Shown in pieces: positions 10,945 through 22,408 of a stretch of DNA of 37,692 nt. The translations under genes were made by a program, and so were the position numbers. Below the pieces are notes generated by a model that searched no databases, had not been told where the DNA came from, and saw only the letters and a list, made by a program, of their open reading frames with translations. The stretch spans positions 1-37,692 of the forward strand of contig RHBS01000005.1 of assembly GCA_010030895.1 (NCBI GenBank), read 5' to 3'. Every line of letters begins with the position of its first letter. Within the stretch, counting starts at the first letter, position 1. This DNA is from Actinomycetota bacterium (GTDB lineage: Bacteria > Actinomycetota > Actinomycetes > Nanopelagicales > Nanopelagicaceae).

Positions 10945-13626
10945 CTATTTAGATTTTTCCGCTATGAAACTGGTTATCTCATTTAGAGCCTTAGGAATTA
11001 GATTGCTATCACTTCCCCCTCCTTGAGCGAAATCATCCTTACCGCCACCACCACCGCCTAAAATTTCAGAACCAAGCTTTATCAGGCTTCCTGCCTTTAC
11101 CCCAATTTTAATTGCCTCAGCAGAAACTGCGGCAACGATTATAGGTTTTCCAGAGTTTATTGTGGCAAGAACTACGATCGAGGATTCAATCTTTGCTCTC
11201 AAATTGATCGCCAAAGTTCTTAAATCATCAACTGAGATTTCATCCTCTAATTTTTCTATTACCAAGTTACTCTGATTAATTTTCTTAACCTTTTTTGCCA
11301 AATCACCGATTGAGGCCATTGCCTTTGCTGATCGAGCGGAGGCAATTTCCTTTTCCATACTCTTAACTTTGTCGAGAAGCTCTGAAATTCTTTGTGGAAG
11401 ATCCTCGGCTTTACTTCCCTTGAGTATTTCAGTTAATGAGTTAATAAGTAAATGCTCCTTAGCTAGATAGGCATAAGCATCATGACCAACAAGTGCCTCT
11501 ACTCTTCTTACGCCAGCTCCGATAGAGGATTCGCTTAATAGTTTTACTAAACCTAATTCACCTGAACCTTTAACATGTGTGCCTCCGCAAAGTTCTTTAG
11601 CCCAATCACCCACACTCACAACTCTTACCTGATCGCCATATTTTTCACCAAAAAGCGCCATGGCTCCTACTGCTTTAGCTTCAGATTGAGACATAACCTC
11701 TGCATGAACTGGAAGATTGGAAATCAATAATGAGTTCACACGACTTTCCACATCATTTAAAACCGAAACTGGCACTGCACTTGTGGAAGGAAAATCAAAT
11801 CTAAATCGACCAGGAGCATTTTCTGAACCAGCTTGAGTAGCGGTTTCACCTAGTGCTTCTCTAAAGGCCTTGTGCACCATATGTGTTGCAGTATGTGCTC
11901 TAGAGATTGCAAGTCTTCTCTGCAAATCTATTTCTGCGATTGCTTGCTCAGTACTCTTTACTAAGCCAGATTTGACGACTCCTCTGTGGACAATTAATCC
12001 GGGTAATGGGGATTGGACATCAGTAATTTCAATTACCGCACCATTAGCTAATTTAATTTCACCGGCATCTGCTAATTGCCCACCTCCTTCAGCATAAAAA
12101 GGAGTTCTATCTAGAACCAATTCAATTTCAGATCCAGCAATTGCCTCAGAGACTAATTTTCCATCCACTAAAATTCCGGTGAGTTTGGCTTCGGCGACCG
12201 TATCTTCATATCCGATAAATTTCGACAAACCGGATTTATCAACAATCGACCGATATTCAGAAAGATCTGTATGGCCACTTTTTTTAGCCTTAGCATCTGC
12301 TTTCGCTCTATCTCGCTGTTGATTCATTAGCTTTCTAAATCCAGCCTCATCTACTTCCAACCCCTTTTCTCTAGCCATCTCTAGGGTTAAATCAAAAGGG
12401 AACCCATAGGTGTCATGTAATCTAAAAACGGTATCGGCAGATAGTGACTTCTGTTTAGTGTTTTTTAATTCAGTGGCTGCTATGTCAAAGATGCTGGTAC
12501 CACTCTTTAGAGTTTGAGCAAAGCTATCTTCTTCTGCTTGAGCTACTGCAAGAATTCTTTCACCACCAGTTACTAGCTCTGGATACTGAGGTCCCATAGC
12601 AGAAATAGCACTTTGTATTAACTCTGTAATGACCAAATCTTGCGAACCTAAGATTCTCATATTTCTTATAGCTCTACGCATCATTCTGCGAAGAACATAT
12701 CCGCGACCTTCATTTCCTGGAGTAACACCATCTCCAATTAACATCATGGCAGTTCTAGCATGATCTGCAACAACTCTTAAAGAAACATCCATTTGTTCAT
12801 TACTACCGTACTTAACTTTGGTTAGTTCGGATGCCTTATCTAAAATTATCCTCGTAGTATCAATCTCATAGATGTTCTCAACACCCTGCAGAAGTGCTGC
12901 AGTCCGCTCCAACCCCAATCCGGTATCAATATTTTTTGCTGGCAATTCTCCGACTATTGGAAAAGAGTTTTTATCCCCACCTTCACCGCGGATGTTTTGC
13001 ATAAATACTAAATTCCAAATTTCTAGATAACGATCTTCATCTGCAACCGGTCCGCCCTCTTTACCGTATTCTTTACCTCGATCGAAATAAATCTCAGAGC
13101 ATGGTCCACATGGACCAGGTATACCCATCGACCAAAAATTATCTGCCATACCTCTGCGTTGGATTCGATTTTTCGGAATTCCAATCTGTTTTTCCCAAAT
13201 TTGCGCAGCTTCATCATCATTCTCAAACACCGTTACCCATAATTTATTCTCAGCAAATCCATAGCCACCATCTGCTACAGATCTAGTAAGTAATTCCCAA
13301 GCTAGAGCGATAGCACCCTCCTTAAAATAATCGCCAAAAGAGAAATTGCCACACATTTGGAAAAAAGAAGCGTGCCTAGTTGTTTTGCCGACTTCGTCTA
13401 TATCTAAAGTTCTCACACACTTTTGCACAGAAGTAGCACGCTTGTATGGCGGCTTCACCTCGCCTAAAAAGTAGGGTTTAAAGGGAACCATGCCTGCATT
13501 TACTAGTAGTAAATTTGGATCATCTGCAATCAGTGATGCAGAAGGAACAACTGTATGGGTCAGTTTTTGTGAATTGCTTGATTCAAAGAAATTCAACCAA
13601 CGCGAGCGAATATCAGCGGAGTTCAA
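10945..13626 (-). CDS. alaS: Alanine--tRNA ligase
   Basis: [91 protein letters not shown]. Confidence 0.98.
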   Translation of the reverse strand: MNSADIRSRWLNFFESSNSQKLTHTVVPSASLIADDPNLLLVNAGMVPFKPYFLGEVKPPYKRATSVQKCVRTLDIDEVGKTTRHASFFQMCGNFSFGDYFKEGAIALAWELLTRSVADGGYGFAENKLWVTVFENDDEAAQIWEKQIGIPKNRIQRRGMADNFWSMGIPGPCGPCSEIYFDRGKEYGKEGGPVADEDRYLEIWNLVFMQNIRGEGGDKNSFPIVGELPAKNIDTGLGLERTAALLQGVENIYEIDTTRIILDKASELTKVKYGSNEQMDVSLRVVADHARTAMMLIGDGVTPGNEGRGYVLRRMMRRAIRNMRILGSQDLVITELIQSAISAMGPQYPELVTGGERILAVAQAEEDSFAQTLKSGTSIFDIAATELKNTKQKSLSADTVFRLHDTYGFPFDLTLEMAREKGLEVDEAGFRKLMNQQRDRAKADAKAKKSGHTDLSEYRSIVDKSGLSKFIGYEDTVAEAKLTGILVDGKLVSEAIAGSEIELVLDRTPFYAEGGGQLADAGEIKLANGAVIEITDVQSPLPGLIVHRGVVKSGLVKSTEQAIAEIDLQRRLAISRAHTATHMVHKAFREALGETATQAGSENAPGRFRFDFPSTSAVPVSVLNDVESRVNSLLISNLPVHAEVMSQSEAKAVGAMALFGEKYGDQVRVVSVGDWAKELCGGTHVKGSGELGLVKLLSESSIGAGVRRVEALVGHDAYAYLAKEHLLINSLTEILKGSKAEDLPQRISELLDKVKSMEKEIASARSAKAMASIGDLAKKVKKINQSNLVIEKLEDEISVDDLRTLAINLRAKIESSIVVLATINSGKPIIVAAVSAEAIKIGVKAGSLIKLGSEILGGGGGGKDDFAQGGGSDSNLIPKALNEITSFIAEKSK

Positions 13627-13629
13627 TTG

Positions 13630-13941
13630 CTACTCCCTAGCTTTACTTTTTTTCTTACTCTTTTTTTTCAACTTTGCGGCTGAAATAACTGCAGCAGCAG
13701 CCTTCATTGCAATCGGATTATCATCAAGAAAGTCTTCGGCAGCTCTGGTTACTTTCTTAGTTATCTGTTCAATCGACTTACCAGCGTTACTAATATTCTG
13801 AAGCGGACCATTGATCATGGAAACAGTTTTAGTAATCTCATCAATTAACCTAGATGCCCGAATTACTGTGTAAGAAATGGCAACTGCAATTACCGCCAAT
13901 GAAGACGCCGCGATTATTGTTGCAATACCACCTGGACCCAT
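13630..13941 (-). CDS. DUF948-like membrane protein with Lys-rich C-terminus
   Basis: Single N-terminal TM followed by an amphipathic region typical of DUF948; sits between alaS and aspS as in other actinobacteria. Confidence 0.65.
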   Translation of the reverse strand: MGPGGIATIIAASSLAVIAVAISYTVIRASRLIDEITKTVSMINGPLQNISNAGKSIEQITKKVTRAAEDFLDDNPIAMKAAAAVISAAKLKKKSKKKSKARE

Positions 13942-13970
13942 ATTAGGAAGAATACCTGATTGGCAGGTGA

Positions 13971-15722
13971 CTATTTAACATCTAGCGGTGTATCTACCCC
14001 TGTCTCTTTGCGTTGCGCAGGTGTAATAGGTGTCGGTGCACCTGTTAGAGGATCACCACCGCTTGCAGTCTTTGGAAATGCAATCACCTCACGAATTGAC
14101 TGAGCACCAGCTAGCAATGCACATAGACGATCTAACCCAAGTGCAATTCCACCATGTGGTGGTGGACCGTAGTTAAATGCTTCTAGCAAAAAGCCAAATT
14201 TGCTTTCCGCCTCTGCACTGCTAAGTCCAATAGTTTTGAAGACTCGTTGTTGTACATCTCGTTGATGAATTCGAATTGATCCACCGCCAATTTCATTTCC
14301 ATTCAAGACAATATCGTAGGCATAAGCCAATGCCTCGCTTGGATTCTTATCAAAAGAATCTGCAAACTCTGGCTTAGGACCAGTAAATGGGTGGTGAACT
14401 GCAGTCCAGCCTGCTGATGGATTGTCAGCATCAACTGGCTCAAACATAGGAGCATCTACGATCCAAACAAATTTCCAGGCATTTGAATCTATCAAATTAC
14501 ATCTGGCTCCTATCTCTAATCTAACCGCACCCAATAAGTTTTGAGATGAAACAGTAGAGCCAGCGGCAAAAAATATTGCATCGCCATTTTTTGCTCCTAC
14601 AAAAGAGGCTATTTCAGCACTTTCTCTTTCAGAGAGATTTTTTGCTACTGGACCTGAAAGTACGCCATCCGACCCAACTAATATGTAAGCCAAACCTTTA
14701 GCACCTCTGGCTTTAGCCCACTCCTGCCAAGCATCCAACTCTCTTCGAGGTGAGTTAGCACCTGCAGGCATAACAACTGCACCAACATACTCAGCCTGAA
14801 AGACTCTAAAACTAGTCTCCTTAAAAAACTCGGTCACCTCAACGATCTTATTTCCAAATCTTAAATCTGGTTTATCAGATCCATAATCTCTCATAGCATC
14901 TTTGTAACTCATATGAGGAATTGGAGTCGGAATCCTATAATTTAAAACTTTCTCAAAGACATTAGACAGTACTTTTTCTGCTATTGAGATCACATCTGAT
15001 TGATCGGCAAATGAGATTTCAATATCTAATTGGGTAAATTCAGGTTGTCGGTCAGCTCTAAAATCTTCATCTCTAAAGCATCTTGCAATTTGATAGTAAC
15101 GTTCCATCCCAGCGACCATTAACAATTGCTTAAAAAGTTGAGGTGATTGCGGAAGTGCATACCAAGATCCAGGTTGGAGTCGAACAGGTACCAAGAAATC
15201 TCTAGCACCTTCCGGAGTTGAACGGGTTAAATAGGGGGTTTCGATCTCTAAAAATTCACTTTCAGCCATTACTTCTCGAATAGCAGTTGTAACTTTTGAA
15301 CGCAACCTTAAGTTCTTAGCTGGACCTTCCCTCCTTAAATCCAGATACCGATACTTAAGCCTTACCTCCTCCGATATATTTGCAATATCGCCACTATCAA
15401 CCGGAAAAGGTAGTGCGGCTGCCTCACTTAAAACCTCTAATTTTTCGCATACAACTTCAACTTCACCAGTTGGAATTTCCTTATTTTCATTTCCAGCTGG
15501 TCTTAATTTTACTGTTCCTGTTATCAAGACACACCACTCAGCTCTTAATTCACCGGCAATCTTCTCATCATTGATTACAACTTGTACGGAGCCTGTTGAA
15601 TCCCGTAAATCAATAAAAGCAACACCACCGTGATCTCGCCGACGTGCAACCCAGCCTGCTAGAACTACCTTTGTATCTATATTTTTTGAATTTAATTTAC
15701 CTGCATCATGAGAGCGCAACAT
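13971..15722 (-). CDS. aspS: Aspartate--tRNA ligase, bacterial type
   Basis: [74 protein letters not shown]. Confidence 0.98.
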   Translation of the reverse strand: MLRSHDAGKLNSKNIDTKVVLAGWVARRRDHGGVAFIDLRDSTGSVQVVINDEKIAGELRAEWCVLITGTVKLRPAGNENKEIPTGEVEVVCEKLEVLSEAAALPFPVDSGDIANISEEVRLKYRYLDLRREGPAKNLRLRSKVTTAIREVMAESEFLEIETPYLTRSTPEGARDFLVPVRLQPGSWYALPQSPQLFKQLLMVAGMERYYQIARCFRDEDFRADRQPEFTQLDIEISFADQSDVISIAEKVLSNVFEKVLNYRIPTPIPHMSYKDAMRDYGSDKPDLRFGNKIVEVTEFFKETSFRVFQAEYVGAVVMPAGANSPRRELDAWQEWAKARGAKGLAYILVGSDGVLSGPVAKNLSERESAEIASFVGAKNGDAIFFAAGSTVSSQNLLGAVRLEIGARCNLIDSNAWKFVWIVDAPMFEPVDADNPSAGWTAVHHPFTGPKPEFADSFDKNPSEALAYAYDIVLNGNEIGGGSIRIHQRDVQQRVFKTIGLSSAEAESKFGFLLEAFNYGPPPHGGIALGLDRLCALLAGAQSIREVIAFPKTASGGDPLTGAPTPITPAQRKETGVDTPLDVK

Positions 15723-16990
15723 TAATTTGAATTCCCTAGTTTACTAATTAAATCCGATACATCTAGCTTACTAGAAATAATATTTCCACTACTCATCTCT
15801 TTAATCTCACATTTACCTGTTGTTATTTCATCATCACCAATTACTAAAGCAAAAATTGCACCACTTTTATCTGCGGCCTTCATCGCTCCTTTTAGCCCTC
15901 GATCACCATAGGCCATGTCACACCTAATGCCAGAGTTTCTTAACTCGGATATTAGTTTGAAACTAAATGATTTTGCAGCTTGAGTTATCGGAGCTATAAA
16001 CAGATTAATTGGATCAATTACAGTTGGCAGGCATTTTTCAGCGTTGCAAGCCATCAAAACTCGATCCACGCCAAGTCCAAAACCAATTCCACTTAGATCA
16101 GATCCGCCAAGAGAGCCCATTAATCCGTCGTATCGGCCTCCGCCACCGATTCCAGATTGCGCTCCTAACAGTGGATGGTCAAATTCAAAAGTAGTACCTG
16201 TGTAATAATCCAAACCTCTAACCATTCTCGGGTTTACCTGGTATGAGATATTTAGTGAATCTAGCAAGCTCTTAACTTTATTAAAGTGGTTTGCGCTCTC
16301 ATCACTTAAATAATCCATCAACAATGGTGCATCACTCATCAGTGACTTGATCTCTTCTCGCTTATCGTCAAATAGTCTAAGCGGATTAAGTCTTGCTCGT
16401 TGAGCTGTAGCCTCATCTAAATTCAAATTGCTAATAAATTTTACAAGATCTTTCCGATGAGCCTCTCGGCTTTTGCTATCGCCAAGTGAAGTAATATTCA
16501 AAGTAAATTGCTTAAGTCCTAATTCTCTAAATGCATTCTCTGCAACTGCGATTACTTCAACATCTATTTCTGGATCGTCATACCCAATTGCCTCAATTCC
16601 CACCTGATAAAACTGCCGATACCGTCCAGCTTGGGGTCTTTCAGCTCTGAAGAAAGCACCCGAATAAAATAGTTTTACCGGCAACTGCCCCTTATCTAAA
16701 TTGTGTTCAATTACCGCGCGCATAACACCGGCAGTTCCTTCAGGACGCAACGTAATTGATCTGCCACCTCGATCCTCAAAGGTATACATCTCTTTGCTAA
16801 CTACATCAGTCGATTCACCAACACCTCTAGTAAAAACCTCAGTCTCTTCAAAAACTGGTAGCTCAATTAATGAATATCCAGCATTCTTAGCCTTTTGAAG
16901 TAATAGGTCTCTGACATATTCAAATTGAATAGATGAAGGTGGAAAATACTCACTAACACCTTTGGGGGCTTGAAACTTACTCAACTTCAC
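15722..16990 (-). CDS. hisS: Histidine--tRNA ligase
   Basis: [70 protein letters not shown]. Confidence 0.97.
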   Translation of the reverse strand: MKLSKFQAPKGVSEYFPPSSIQFEYVRDLLLQKAKNAGYSLIELPVFEETEVFTRGVGESTDVVSKEMYTFEDRGGRSITLRPEGTAGVMRAVIEHNLDKGQLPVKLFYSGAFFRAERPQAGRYRQFYQVGIEAIGYDDPEIDVEVIAVAENAFRELGLKQFTLNITSLGDSKSREAHRKDLVKFISNLNLDEATAQRARLNPLRLFDDKREEIKSLMSDAPLLMDYLSDESANHFNKVKSLLDSLNISYQVNPRMVRGLDYYTGTTFEFDHPLLGAQSGIGGGGRYDGLMGSLGGSDLSGIGFGLGVDRVLMACNAEKCLPTVIDPINLFIAPITQAAKSFSFKLISELRNSGIRCDMAYGDRGLKGAMKAADKSGAIFALVIGDDEITTGKCEIKEMSSGNIISSKLDVSDLISKLGNSN

Positions 16991-17706
16991 CGCCCAATCT
17001 GATCTAGGAAATCACCTTGCAAGTAGGGATTTCTTACTCGCTCTATGCCAATTGTAGTTTGCTCCCCATGTCCAGGTAGGACATTTAACTCATCAGAGAG
17101 AGTCAAAATTCGCTCTTTTAAGGTCCTTTTCATATCTACTGCGGACCCAGTGGGTAAATCTGTTCGTCCAATGCTACCTGCAAACAAAACGTCACCTGAA
17201 ATAAGTTGCTCATTATTTACGGTGAAAACTACTGAACCTTTTGTGTGGCCTGGAGCAAAAATTGATTCAAAATTTAGACCTGCTAATTCAAAAACAGAAA
17301 AATCTTGTAACTCAATAATTTCGGATGGCTCTTTAAACTTAGTAATACCAAACGCCCTTAAAAGCTGTTCACTTTCACCACCACTTTTTAGGGCTCCAAA
17401 TGGATTTTCCAAGAGAAAGCGATCTTCCTTGGAAATAAAAGTTCGCATTGGAGTAGATTTAGTCAACGGAAGTACCGAAAAAAAATGGTCTAGATGCCCA
17501 TGAGTAATTAAAACTGCCACCGGCTTTAATTTGTATTTAGTAACCTTTAAACTAATTTGACTTACTAAGTCTGGATTGCCTATTCCTGGATCAACAATTA
17601 CGCACTCTTGGCCTGGCTCTGCAGCAATAATCCAGCAGTTGGTCTCAAAGTAATCAGCGACTACCCGATCAATTAGCATCATCACCCCTGCTTTCTCATC
17701 GCACAA
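16987..17706 (-). CDS. MBL-fold metallo-hydrolase (glyoxalase II-like)
   Basis: [48 protein letters not shown]. True start may be the internal [15 protein letters not shown]. Confidence 0.9.
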   Translation of the reverse strand: MCDEKAGVMMLIDRVVADYFETNCWIIAAEPGQECVIVDPGIGNPDLVSQISLKVTKYKLKPVAVLITHGHLDHFFSVLPLTKSTPMRTFISKEDRFLLENPFGALKSGGESEQLLRAFGITKFKEPSEIIELQDFSVFELAGLNFESIFAPGHTKGSVVFTVNNEQLISGDVLFAGSIGRTDLPTGSAVDMKRTLKERILTLSDELNVLPGHGEQTTIGIERVRNPYLQGDFLDQIGR

Positions 17707-17854
17707 TACGCATAGAATTTCACAAATATCAGGTGACTAGGCTATCTTTTAGCCAGATAGAAACACGTATTTAAGGGCTGTAAGGCTTTTAAATATAACG
17801 CCACCCCATAACGAAAGCTCACAAGAGCAATCGCGCAATGAAAGGTAAACATGT

Positions 17855-19162
17855 ATGAGTAATCAAGAGTCATTAAACCTTTCAAGCACAGGGGCTGCGT
17901 CAGTATTAATTGGAGATCCTTCAAAATTTGGCCGTGTTGGTGAAGATGGCACTGTTTATGTAATAACTCCAGAGGGTGACCGCGTAGTTGGTTCATATCC
18001 GGGAAAAAATTCAGATGAGGCTCTTGCCTACTTTGTAAAAAAGTTTGAAATGGTTGCATCAGAGGTAGCACTTCTTGCAGCCAGGATTAGATCTGGCGCC
18101 ATGGTTCCAAGCGATGCCCTCGATGCGGTAAATAAGTTACGTAATCAGATTAAGGATTTAAATGGAGTTGGCGATCTGGTAAATCTTGCAAATTCTCTTG
18201 AAAAAATTCCTGCCTTGATCGTTGAACATGAGTCAACTTATCAAGCCAAAAAGGCTGCTCAAGCTGCTGAAAAAGAAGCTAGAAAAGCTGAAGCAACTGC
18301 AATTAAGGAGAAAATTGTTACTGAAGCAGAGTCTCTCGTTGACTCAGTAGCATGGAAAGCAACCACCGCTCGGTTAAAGGAATTACTTGATGATTGGAAA
18401 AAGGCTCCTCGTCTAGACAAAAAAGTTGATACTGCGCTATGGAAGAGATTTTCATCTTCACGAAATAAGTTTGATAAGAGGAGACGAACCCATTTTGCAG
18501 GTTTAGAAGCTGAGCATAAAAAGGTGGCAGCAACCAAAGAGATTATTGTCAATGAAGCCGAAAGGATTTCCAACTCTAAGGATTGGGTTAATACGGCAAA
18601 GCAATACAAGGTACTCATGGACAAATGGAAAGCTTCGGGTAGAGGTAAGAAATCAACAGATGCTGCACTTTGGAGTAGATTCAAAGCTGCTCAAGACAGA
18701 TTCTTTACCGCCAAAAATGCAGATATGGAAAAGCGGAAAGGCTCAATGGCTGAAAACTTAACTAAGCGCGAGGCGATGATGGTTGAGTTTGAGGCACTAC
18801 TTCCAATATCTGATTTCAAGTCAGCTAAGAAAAAGTTTTTTGATCTTATGGCCAAATGGCAAAAAATTGGTATGACTGATCGTAAAAAGAGAGCTGCATT
18901 TGAAAGCAAAATTAAGAGAATTGAAGAAGAAATTAATGAAGTTGAAAGAAACTTCCAACGTAAAAGTGATCCAACCGCAAAAGCACAAGCAAACAAAGTT
19001 GTTCAAGGTTTGGCTGAAGCAATTGAGAACTATGAAAAACAAGCTGAAAAAGCCGAGGCGGCTGGCCAAATTGCCAAAGCAATGGTTGCGCGTGAGGCTG
19101 CAGCGGCAAGAAGGGCTTGGCTAGAGCAAGCTCAAAAGGGTTTAACTGAATTTACCTCTTAG
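17855..19162 (+). CDS. DUF349 domain protein, Lys/Ala-rich coiled coil
   Basis: Repeated DUF349-like units (WKATTARLKELLDDWKKAPRLDKKVDTALWKRFSSSRNKFDKRR; WVNTAKQYKVLMDKWKASGRGKKSTDAALWSRFKAAQDRFF); GAAAGG RBS-like upstream. Confidence 0.88.
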   Translation: MSNQESLNLSSTGAASVLIGDPSKFGRVGEDGTVYVITPEGDRVVGSYPGKNSDEALAYFVKKFEMVASEVALLAARIRSGAMVPSDALDAVNKLRNQIKDLNGVGDLVNLANSLEKIPALIVEHESTYQAKKAAQAAEKEARKAEATAIKEKIVTEAESLVDSVAWKATTARLKELLDDWKKAPRLDKKVDTALWKRFSSSRNKFDKRRRTHFAGLEAEHKKVAATKEIIVNEAERISNSKDWVNTAKQYKVLMDKWKASGRGKKSTDAALWSRFKAAQDRFFTAKNADMEKRKGSMAENLTKREAMMVEFEALLPISDFKSAKKKFFDLMAKWQKIGMTDRKKRAAFESKIKRIEEEINEVERNFQRKSDPTAKAQANKVVQGLAEAIENYEKQAEKAEAAGQIAKAMVAREAAAARRAWLEQAQKGLTEFTS

Positions 19163-21327
19163 TTATTGAATACTCTATTTACATCATAAACACCCTCAAC
19201 AGATCTGACCGCAGTTAAGACTGTATCCAGATGAGAAGCATCCGCCATTTCAAATAAGAACTTGCTGATAGCTGTTTGATCTTTATTGGTTACAACTGAT
19301 GCACTGAGTATGTTTACATGCTGATCGGAAAGGGCCTTTGTCACATCGGAGAGTAATCTCGCTCTATCCAAAGCCTCAACTTGAATATTAACGAGAAATG
19401 TACTTTTTGCTGAGTTATTCCACTTGACTGTGACGATTCGATCCCCTTGATGCACCTTAAGATCTGCCATATTGATGCAGTCACTTCGGTGCACGGAGAC
19501 CCCACTTCCACGGGTTATAAATCCAGTAATTTGATCGCCAGGTACAGGCGCACAACATCTTGCAAGTTTTACCAAAACATCTTCTGCGCCCTCAACATCG
19601 ATACCGGTAACACTCTTTCGCTCACGTTTTATCGGTGCAATTAATGGGGATAAGTCATTTTCTGGATGCGCATCAACTGTTCCAATTAAAACCATTAGCT
19701 TTTCGATCACCGAGTGTGCTGATACATGACCATTTCCTACAGCCTCGTACATGCTTTCGATATCTTCAAACCTTAACTCGTGAGCTAATTCCAAAAGTGC
19801 GTGGCCACCTAAAATCTTCTGAATTGGAAGACCAGCTTTGCGCATTTGTCTAGCTATTGATTCTTGCCCAGCTTCGATTGCCTCTTCTTTTCTCTCTTTT
19901 GAAAACCATGCTTTGATTTTCGAACGAGCCCTAGATGAAGTAACAAAATTTAGCCAATCATGACTTGGGGCCGCATTAAGACCTTTATTGGTAACAATTT
20001 CAACTACATCCCCATTTACCAAGTGAGACTCAAGTGGGACTAATTTTCCATTAACTTTTGCGCCTACACACTTGTTCCCAACCTCAGTATGTACTGCATA
20101 GGCAAAATCCACTGGGGTAGAGCCGGAAGGTAAAGCAATGACACTTCCCTTCGGCGTAAACACAAATACCTCTGGAGTTCGTAAGTCATATCGAAGAGTC
20201 TCAAGAAAATCAGAAACATCTTCACTTTCTTGTTGCCACTCATGAAGTTGACGCAACCACATAACATCAGGAGCAGAGCCTGATTCCTTGTTTTTCATCT
20301 TGTACTTCCAGTGTGCAGCAATACCAAACTCTGCTCTTGCGTGCATATCAAAAGTTCTTATCTGAATCTCGACTGCTTTACCGCCTGGTCCAATCACTGT
20401 GGTATGAAGTGATTGGTAAAGATTAAATTTTGGCATTGCTATGTAATCTTTGAATCTTCCAGGAACTGGGCTCCATCTAGCGTGAATTGAGCCAAGCACT
20501 CCGTAACAATCTCTCACCGAATCTACAAGTATTCGAATGCCTACCAAATCGTAAATTTCATTGAATTCTCTGCCACGAACAACCATTTTTTGATAAACAC
20601 TATAGAAATGCTTCTTTCTTCCAGTGACCTGTGCCGTAATACCCTCAGAGATTAAATCGGAATTTATAGCTGAAACCACCTCATTTGTTAATAGGTCTCG
20701 CGCTGGAGATCTTTCTCCAACCAATCGTTCAATCTCTTCAAATTTTTTAGGCTCTAAAACTTTAAATGATAAGTCTTCCAACTCCCACTTAATGGCATTC
20801 ATTCCAAGGCGGTGAGCTAGTGGAGCATAGATATCAATAGTTTCCCGTGCTTTGCGTTTAGCTTTTTCGATATCGATGAAGTCCCAGGTTCTAGCATTGT
20901 GAAGGCGATCAGCTAATTTAATTACTAATACCCGAATATCTCGGGACATCGCTACTACCATTTTTCTTAGAGTTTCAGCCTCAGCGGTAGGTCCATAAGT
21001 TAATTTGTCTAATTTTGTAACACCGTCTACTAACGATGTAACTTCGTCGCCAAATTGATCCCTAATTTGCTCAATAGAGTAGGAAGTATCTTCAACCGTG
21101 TCATGAAGAAGCGCAGCCATAATAGTAGGTAGATCCATACCCAGCTCAATCAAAATCTGTGCTACCGCAACTGGATGAGTTATGTAATCTTCACCAGATT
21201 TTCTGACCTGTCCAGTGTGTGCTTTTTCAGCTGCAATAAATGCTCGCTCAAGCTCCCCTGCTGATACTCCAGGGTGAGATTTAGTTAGCCCATCAATTAG
21301 CGGCTTTAACAATTGTGTAGTTGTCAT
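19159..21327 (-). CDS. relA: Bifunctional (p)ppGpp synthetase/hydrolase (RelA/SpoT homologue, HD-SYNTH-TGS-ACT)
   Basis: LLHDTVEDTSYS (HD), GRKKHFYSVYQKMVVRG ... YDLVGIRILV (synthetase), VFVFTPKGSVIALPSGSTPVDFAYAVHTEVG (TGS), C-terminal ACT. Confidence 0.97.
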   Translation of the reverse strand: MTTTQLLKPLIDGLTKSHPGVSAGELERAFIAAEKAHTGQVRKSGEDYITHPVAVAQILIELGMDLPTIMAALLHDTVEDTSYSIEQIRDQFGDEVTSLVDGVTKLDKLTYGPTAEAETLRKMVVAMSRDIRVLVIKLADRLHNARTWDFIDIEKAKRKARETIDIYAPLAHRLGMNAIKWELEDLSFKVLEPKKFEEIERLVGERSPARDLLTNEVVSAINSDLISEGITAQVTGRKKHFYSVYQKMVVRGREFNEIYDLVGIRILVDSVRDCYGVLGSIHARWSPVPGRFKDYIAMPKFNLYQSLHTTVIGPGGKAVEIQIRTFDMHARAEFGIAAHWKYKMKNKESGSAPDVMWLRQLHEWQQESEDVSDFLETLRYDLRTPEVFVFTPKGSVIALPSGSTPVDFAYAVHTEVGNKCVGAKVNGKLVPLESHLVNGDVVEIVTNKGLNAAPSHDWLNFVTSSRARSKIKAWFSKERKEEAIEAGQESIARQMRKAGLPIQKILGGHALLELAHELRFEDIESMYEAVGNGHVSAHSVIEKLMVLIGTVDAHPENDLSPLIAPIKRERKSVTGIDVEGAEDVLVKLARCCAPVPGDQITGFITRGSGVSVHRSDCINMADLKVHQGDRIVTVKWNNSAKSTFLVNIQVEALDRARLLSDVTKALSDQHVNILSASVVTNKDQTAISKFLFEMADASHLDTVLTAVRSVEGVYDVNRVFNN

Positions 21328-21358
21328 AGCGCGCTGACCTAATTAGTAATTCAAGATT

Positions 21359-22408
21359 TTATCGACGACGATCGCGCTTTGGTTGATTTCTTGGTCCACG
21401 CTGAATCTTTGGATCAACAATACCAACACTACTTACGACTGGCTTATCTGCGCGATTACCTACTCGCTTAGCTAACGCTTTCATTGCCGGTTCACGCTCG
21501 CGCAGTGCAGCAAGAATTGGCGTAGCAATACAAAGTGAAGAGTATGTTCCAGTTGCAAGACCAATAAACAGTGCAAGTGATAAATCCTTCAATGTTCCAG
21601 CGCCCAGCAATCCCGCACCCACAAACAAAATTGAACCTACTGGTAATAACGCAACCAATGAAGTATTAAACGATCTCACAATAGTCTGATTTACTGCAAG
21701 ATTCGCAGCCGCTGAGTATGTGCTTCTTCCACTCGCTGCTATACCTTTGGTGTTTTCGCGAACTTTATCAAATACAACTACGGTGTCATACAATGAATAA
21801 CCTAGAATCGTTAAAAACCCAATCACTGTAGCTGGTGTTACCTCAAAGCCAACAAGCGCATATATACCTACTGTGATAAAAACATCATGTACTACCGCGA
21901 TAATTGCAGCTAGTGCCATCTTGCCCTCAAGAACCATTGCCAGATAAATCATAACTACCAGAAGAAATCCAAGTAATCCTTGAATTGCCTTACGGGTAAT
22001 CTCCTCGCCCCATGATGGCCCAATTATCTGTGAGTCAATAGAGTCTACAGATACATTGAATTTAGCTGCTAACGCATTTTCTACTGCAGTTTGTTCAGCT
22101 GCTGAAAGTGCATCTGTTTGAACTCTTACTTTATCATTACCAATTTTTTGGATAATTGTTTGCGAATCAATTCCAGCACTCTTTACCGCCGCATCAGCAC
22201 CTGGAATTGATGCCGAACTTGAGTTCACAGTAAAAGAGGATCCACCTTTAAACTCAATGCCAAGGTGTAACCCTTGAGTAAAAATTGTGACTGCAGATAA
22301 AATAATTAAGAGCGAACTAAAGGAGTACCAAATCTTGCGACTTCCAATGAAATTAATTGAGGTTTCGCCACGATATAAACGACCACCTAATCCAGATAAT
22401 TTAGCCAT
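21359..22408 (-). CDS. secF: Protein translocase subunit SecF
   Basis: GIEFKGGSSFTV, TILGYSLYDTVVVFDKVRENT, SFNTSLVALLPVGSILFVG. Confidence 0.96.
   Translation of the reverse strand: MAKLSGLGGRLYRGETSINFIGSRKIWYSFSSLLIILSAVTIFTQGLHLGIEFKGGSSFTVNSSSASIPGADAAVKSAGIDSQTIIQKIGNDKVRVQTDALSAAEQTAVENALAAKFNVSVDSIDSQIIGPSWGEEITRKAIQGLLGFLLVVMIYLAMVLEGKMALAAIIAVVHDVFITVGIYALVGFEVTPATVIGFLTILGYSLYDTVVVFDKVRENTKGIAASGRSTYSAAANLAVNQTIVRSFNTSLVALLPVGSILFVGAGLLGAGTLKDLSLALFIGLATGTYSSLCIATPILAALREREPAMKALAKRVGNRADKPVVSSVGIVDPKIQRGPRNQPKRDRRR

Noticed and set aside
13630-13941. Lys-rich tail KLKKKSKKKSKARE on the DUF948-like protein as a novel nucleic-acid binding protein
   Set aside because: Low-complexity basic tails are common in small membrane proteins of this type; no independent support.
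14000-14009. CTGTCTCTTT in aspS resembles the start of the Nextera mosaic end
   Set aside because: Match ends after 9-10 nt; the sequence is in-frame, natural aspS C-terminal coding ([12 protein letters not shown]).
17045-17503. 152-aa plus-strand ORF antisense to the MBL hydrolase
   Set aside because: Shadow ORF of a well-supported gene on the opposite strand; no recognisable domain or RBS. Same reasoning applies to other small antisense ORFs (e.g. 1934-2206, 7426-7650, 11870-12097, 13490-13801, 16701-16898, 18259-18684, 25258-25527, 33886-34146).
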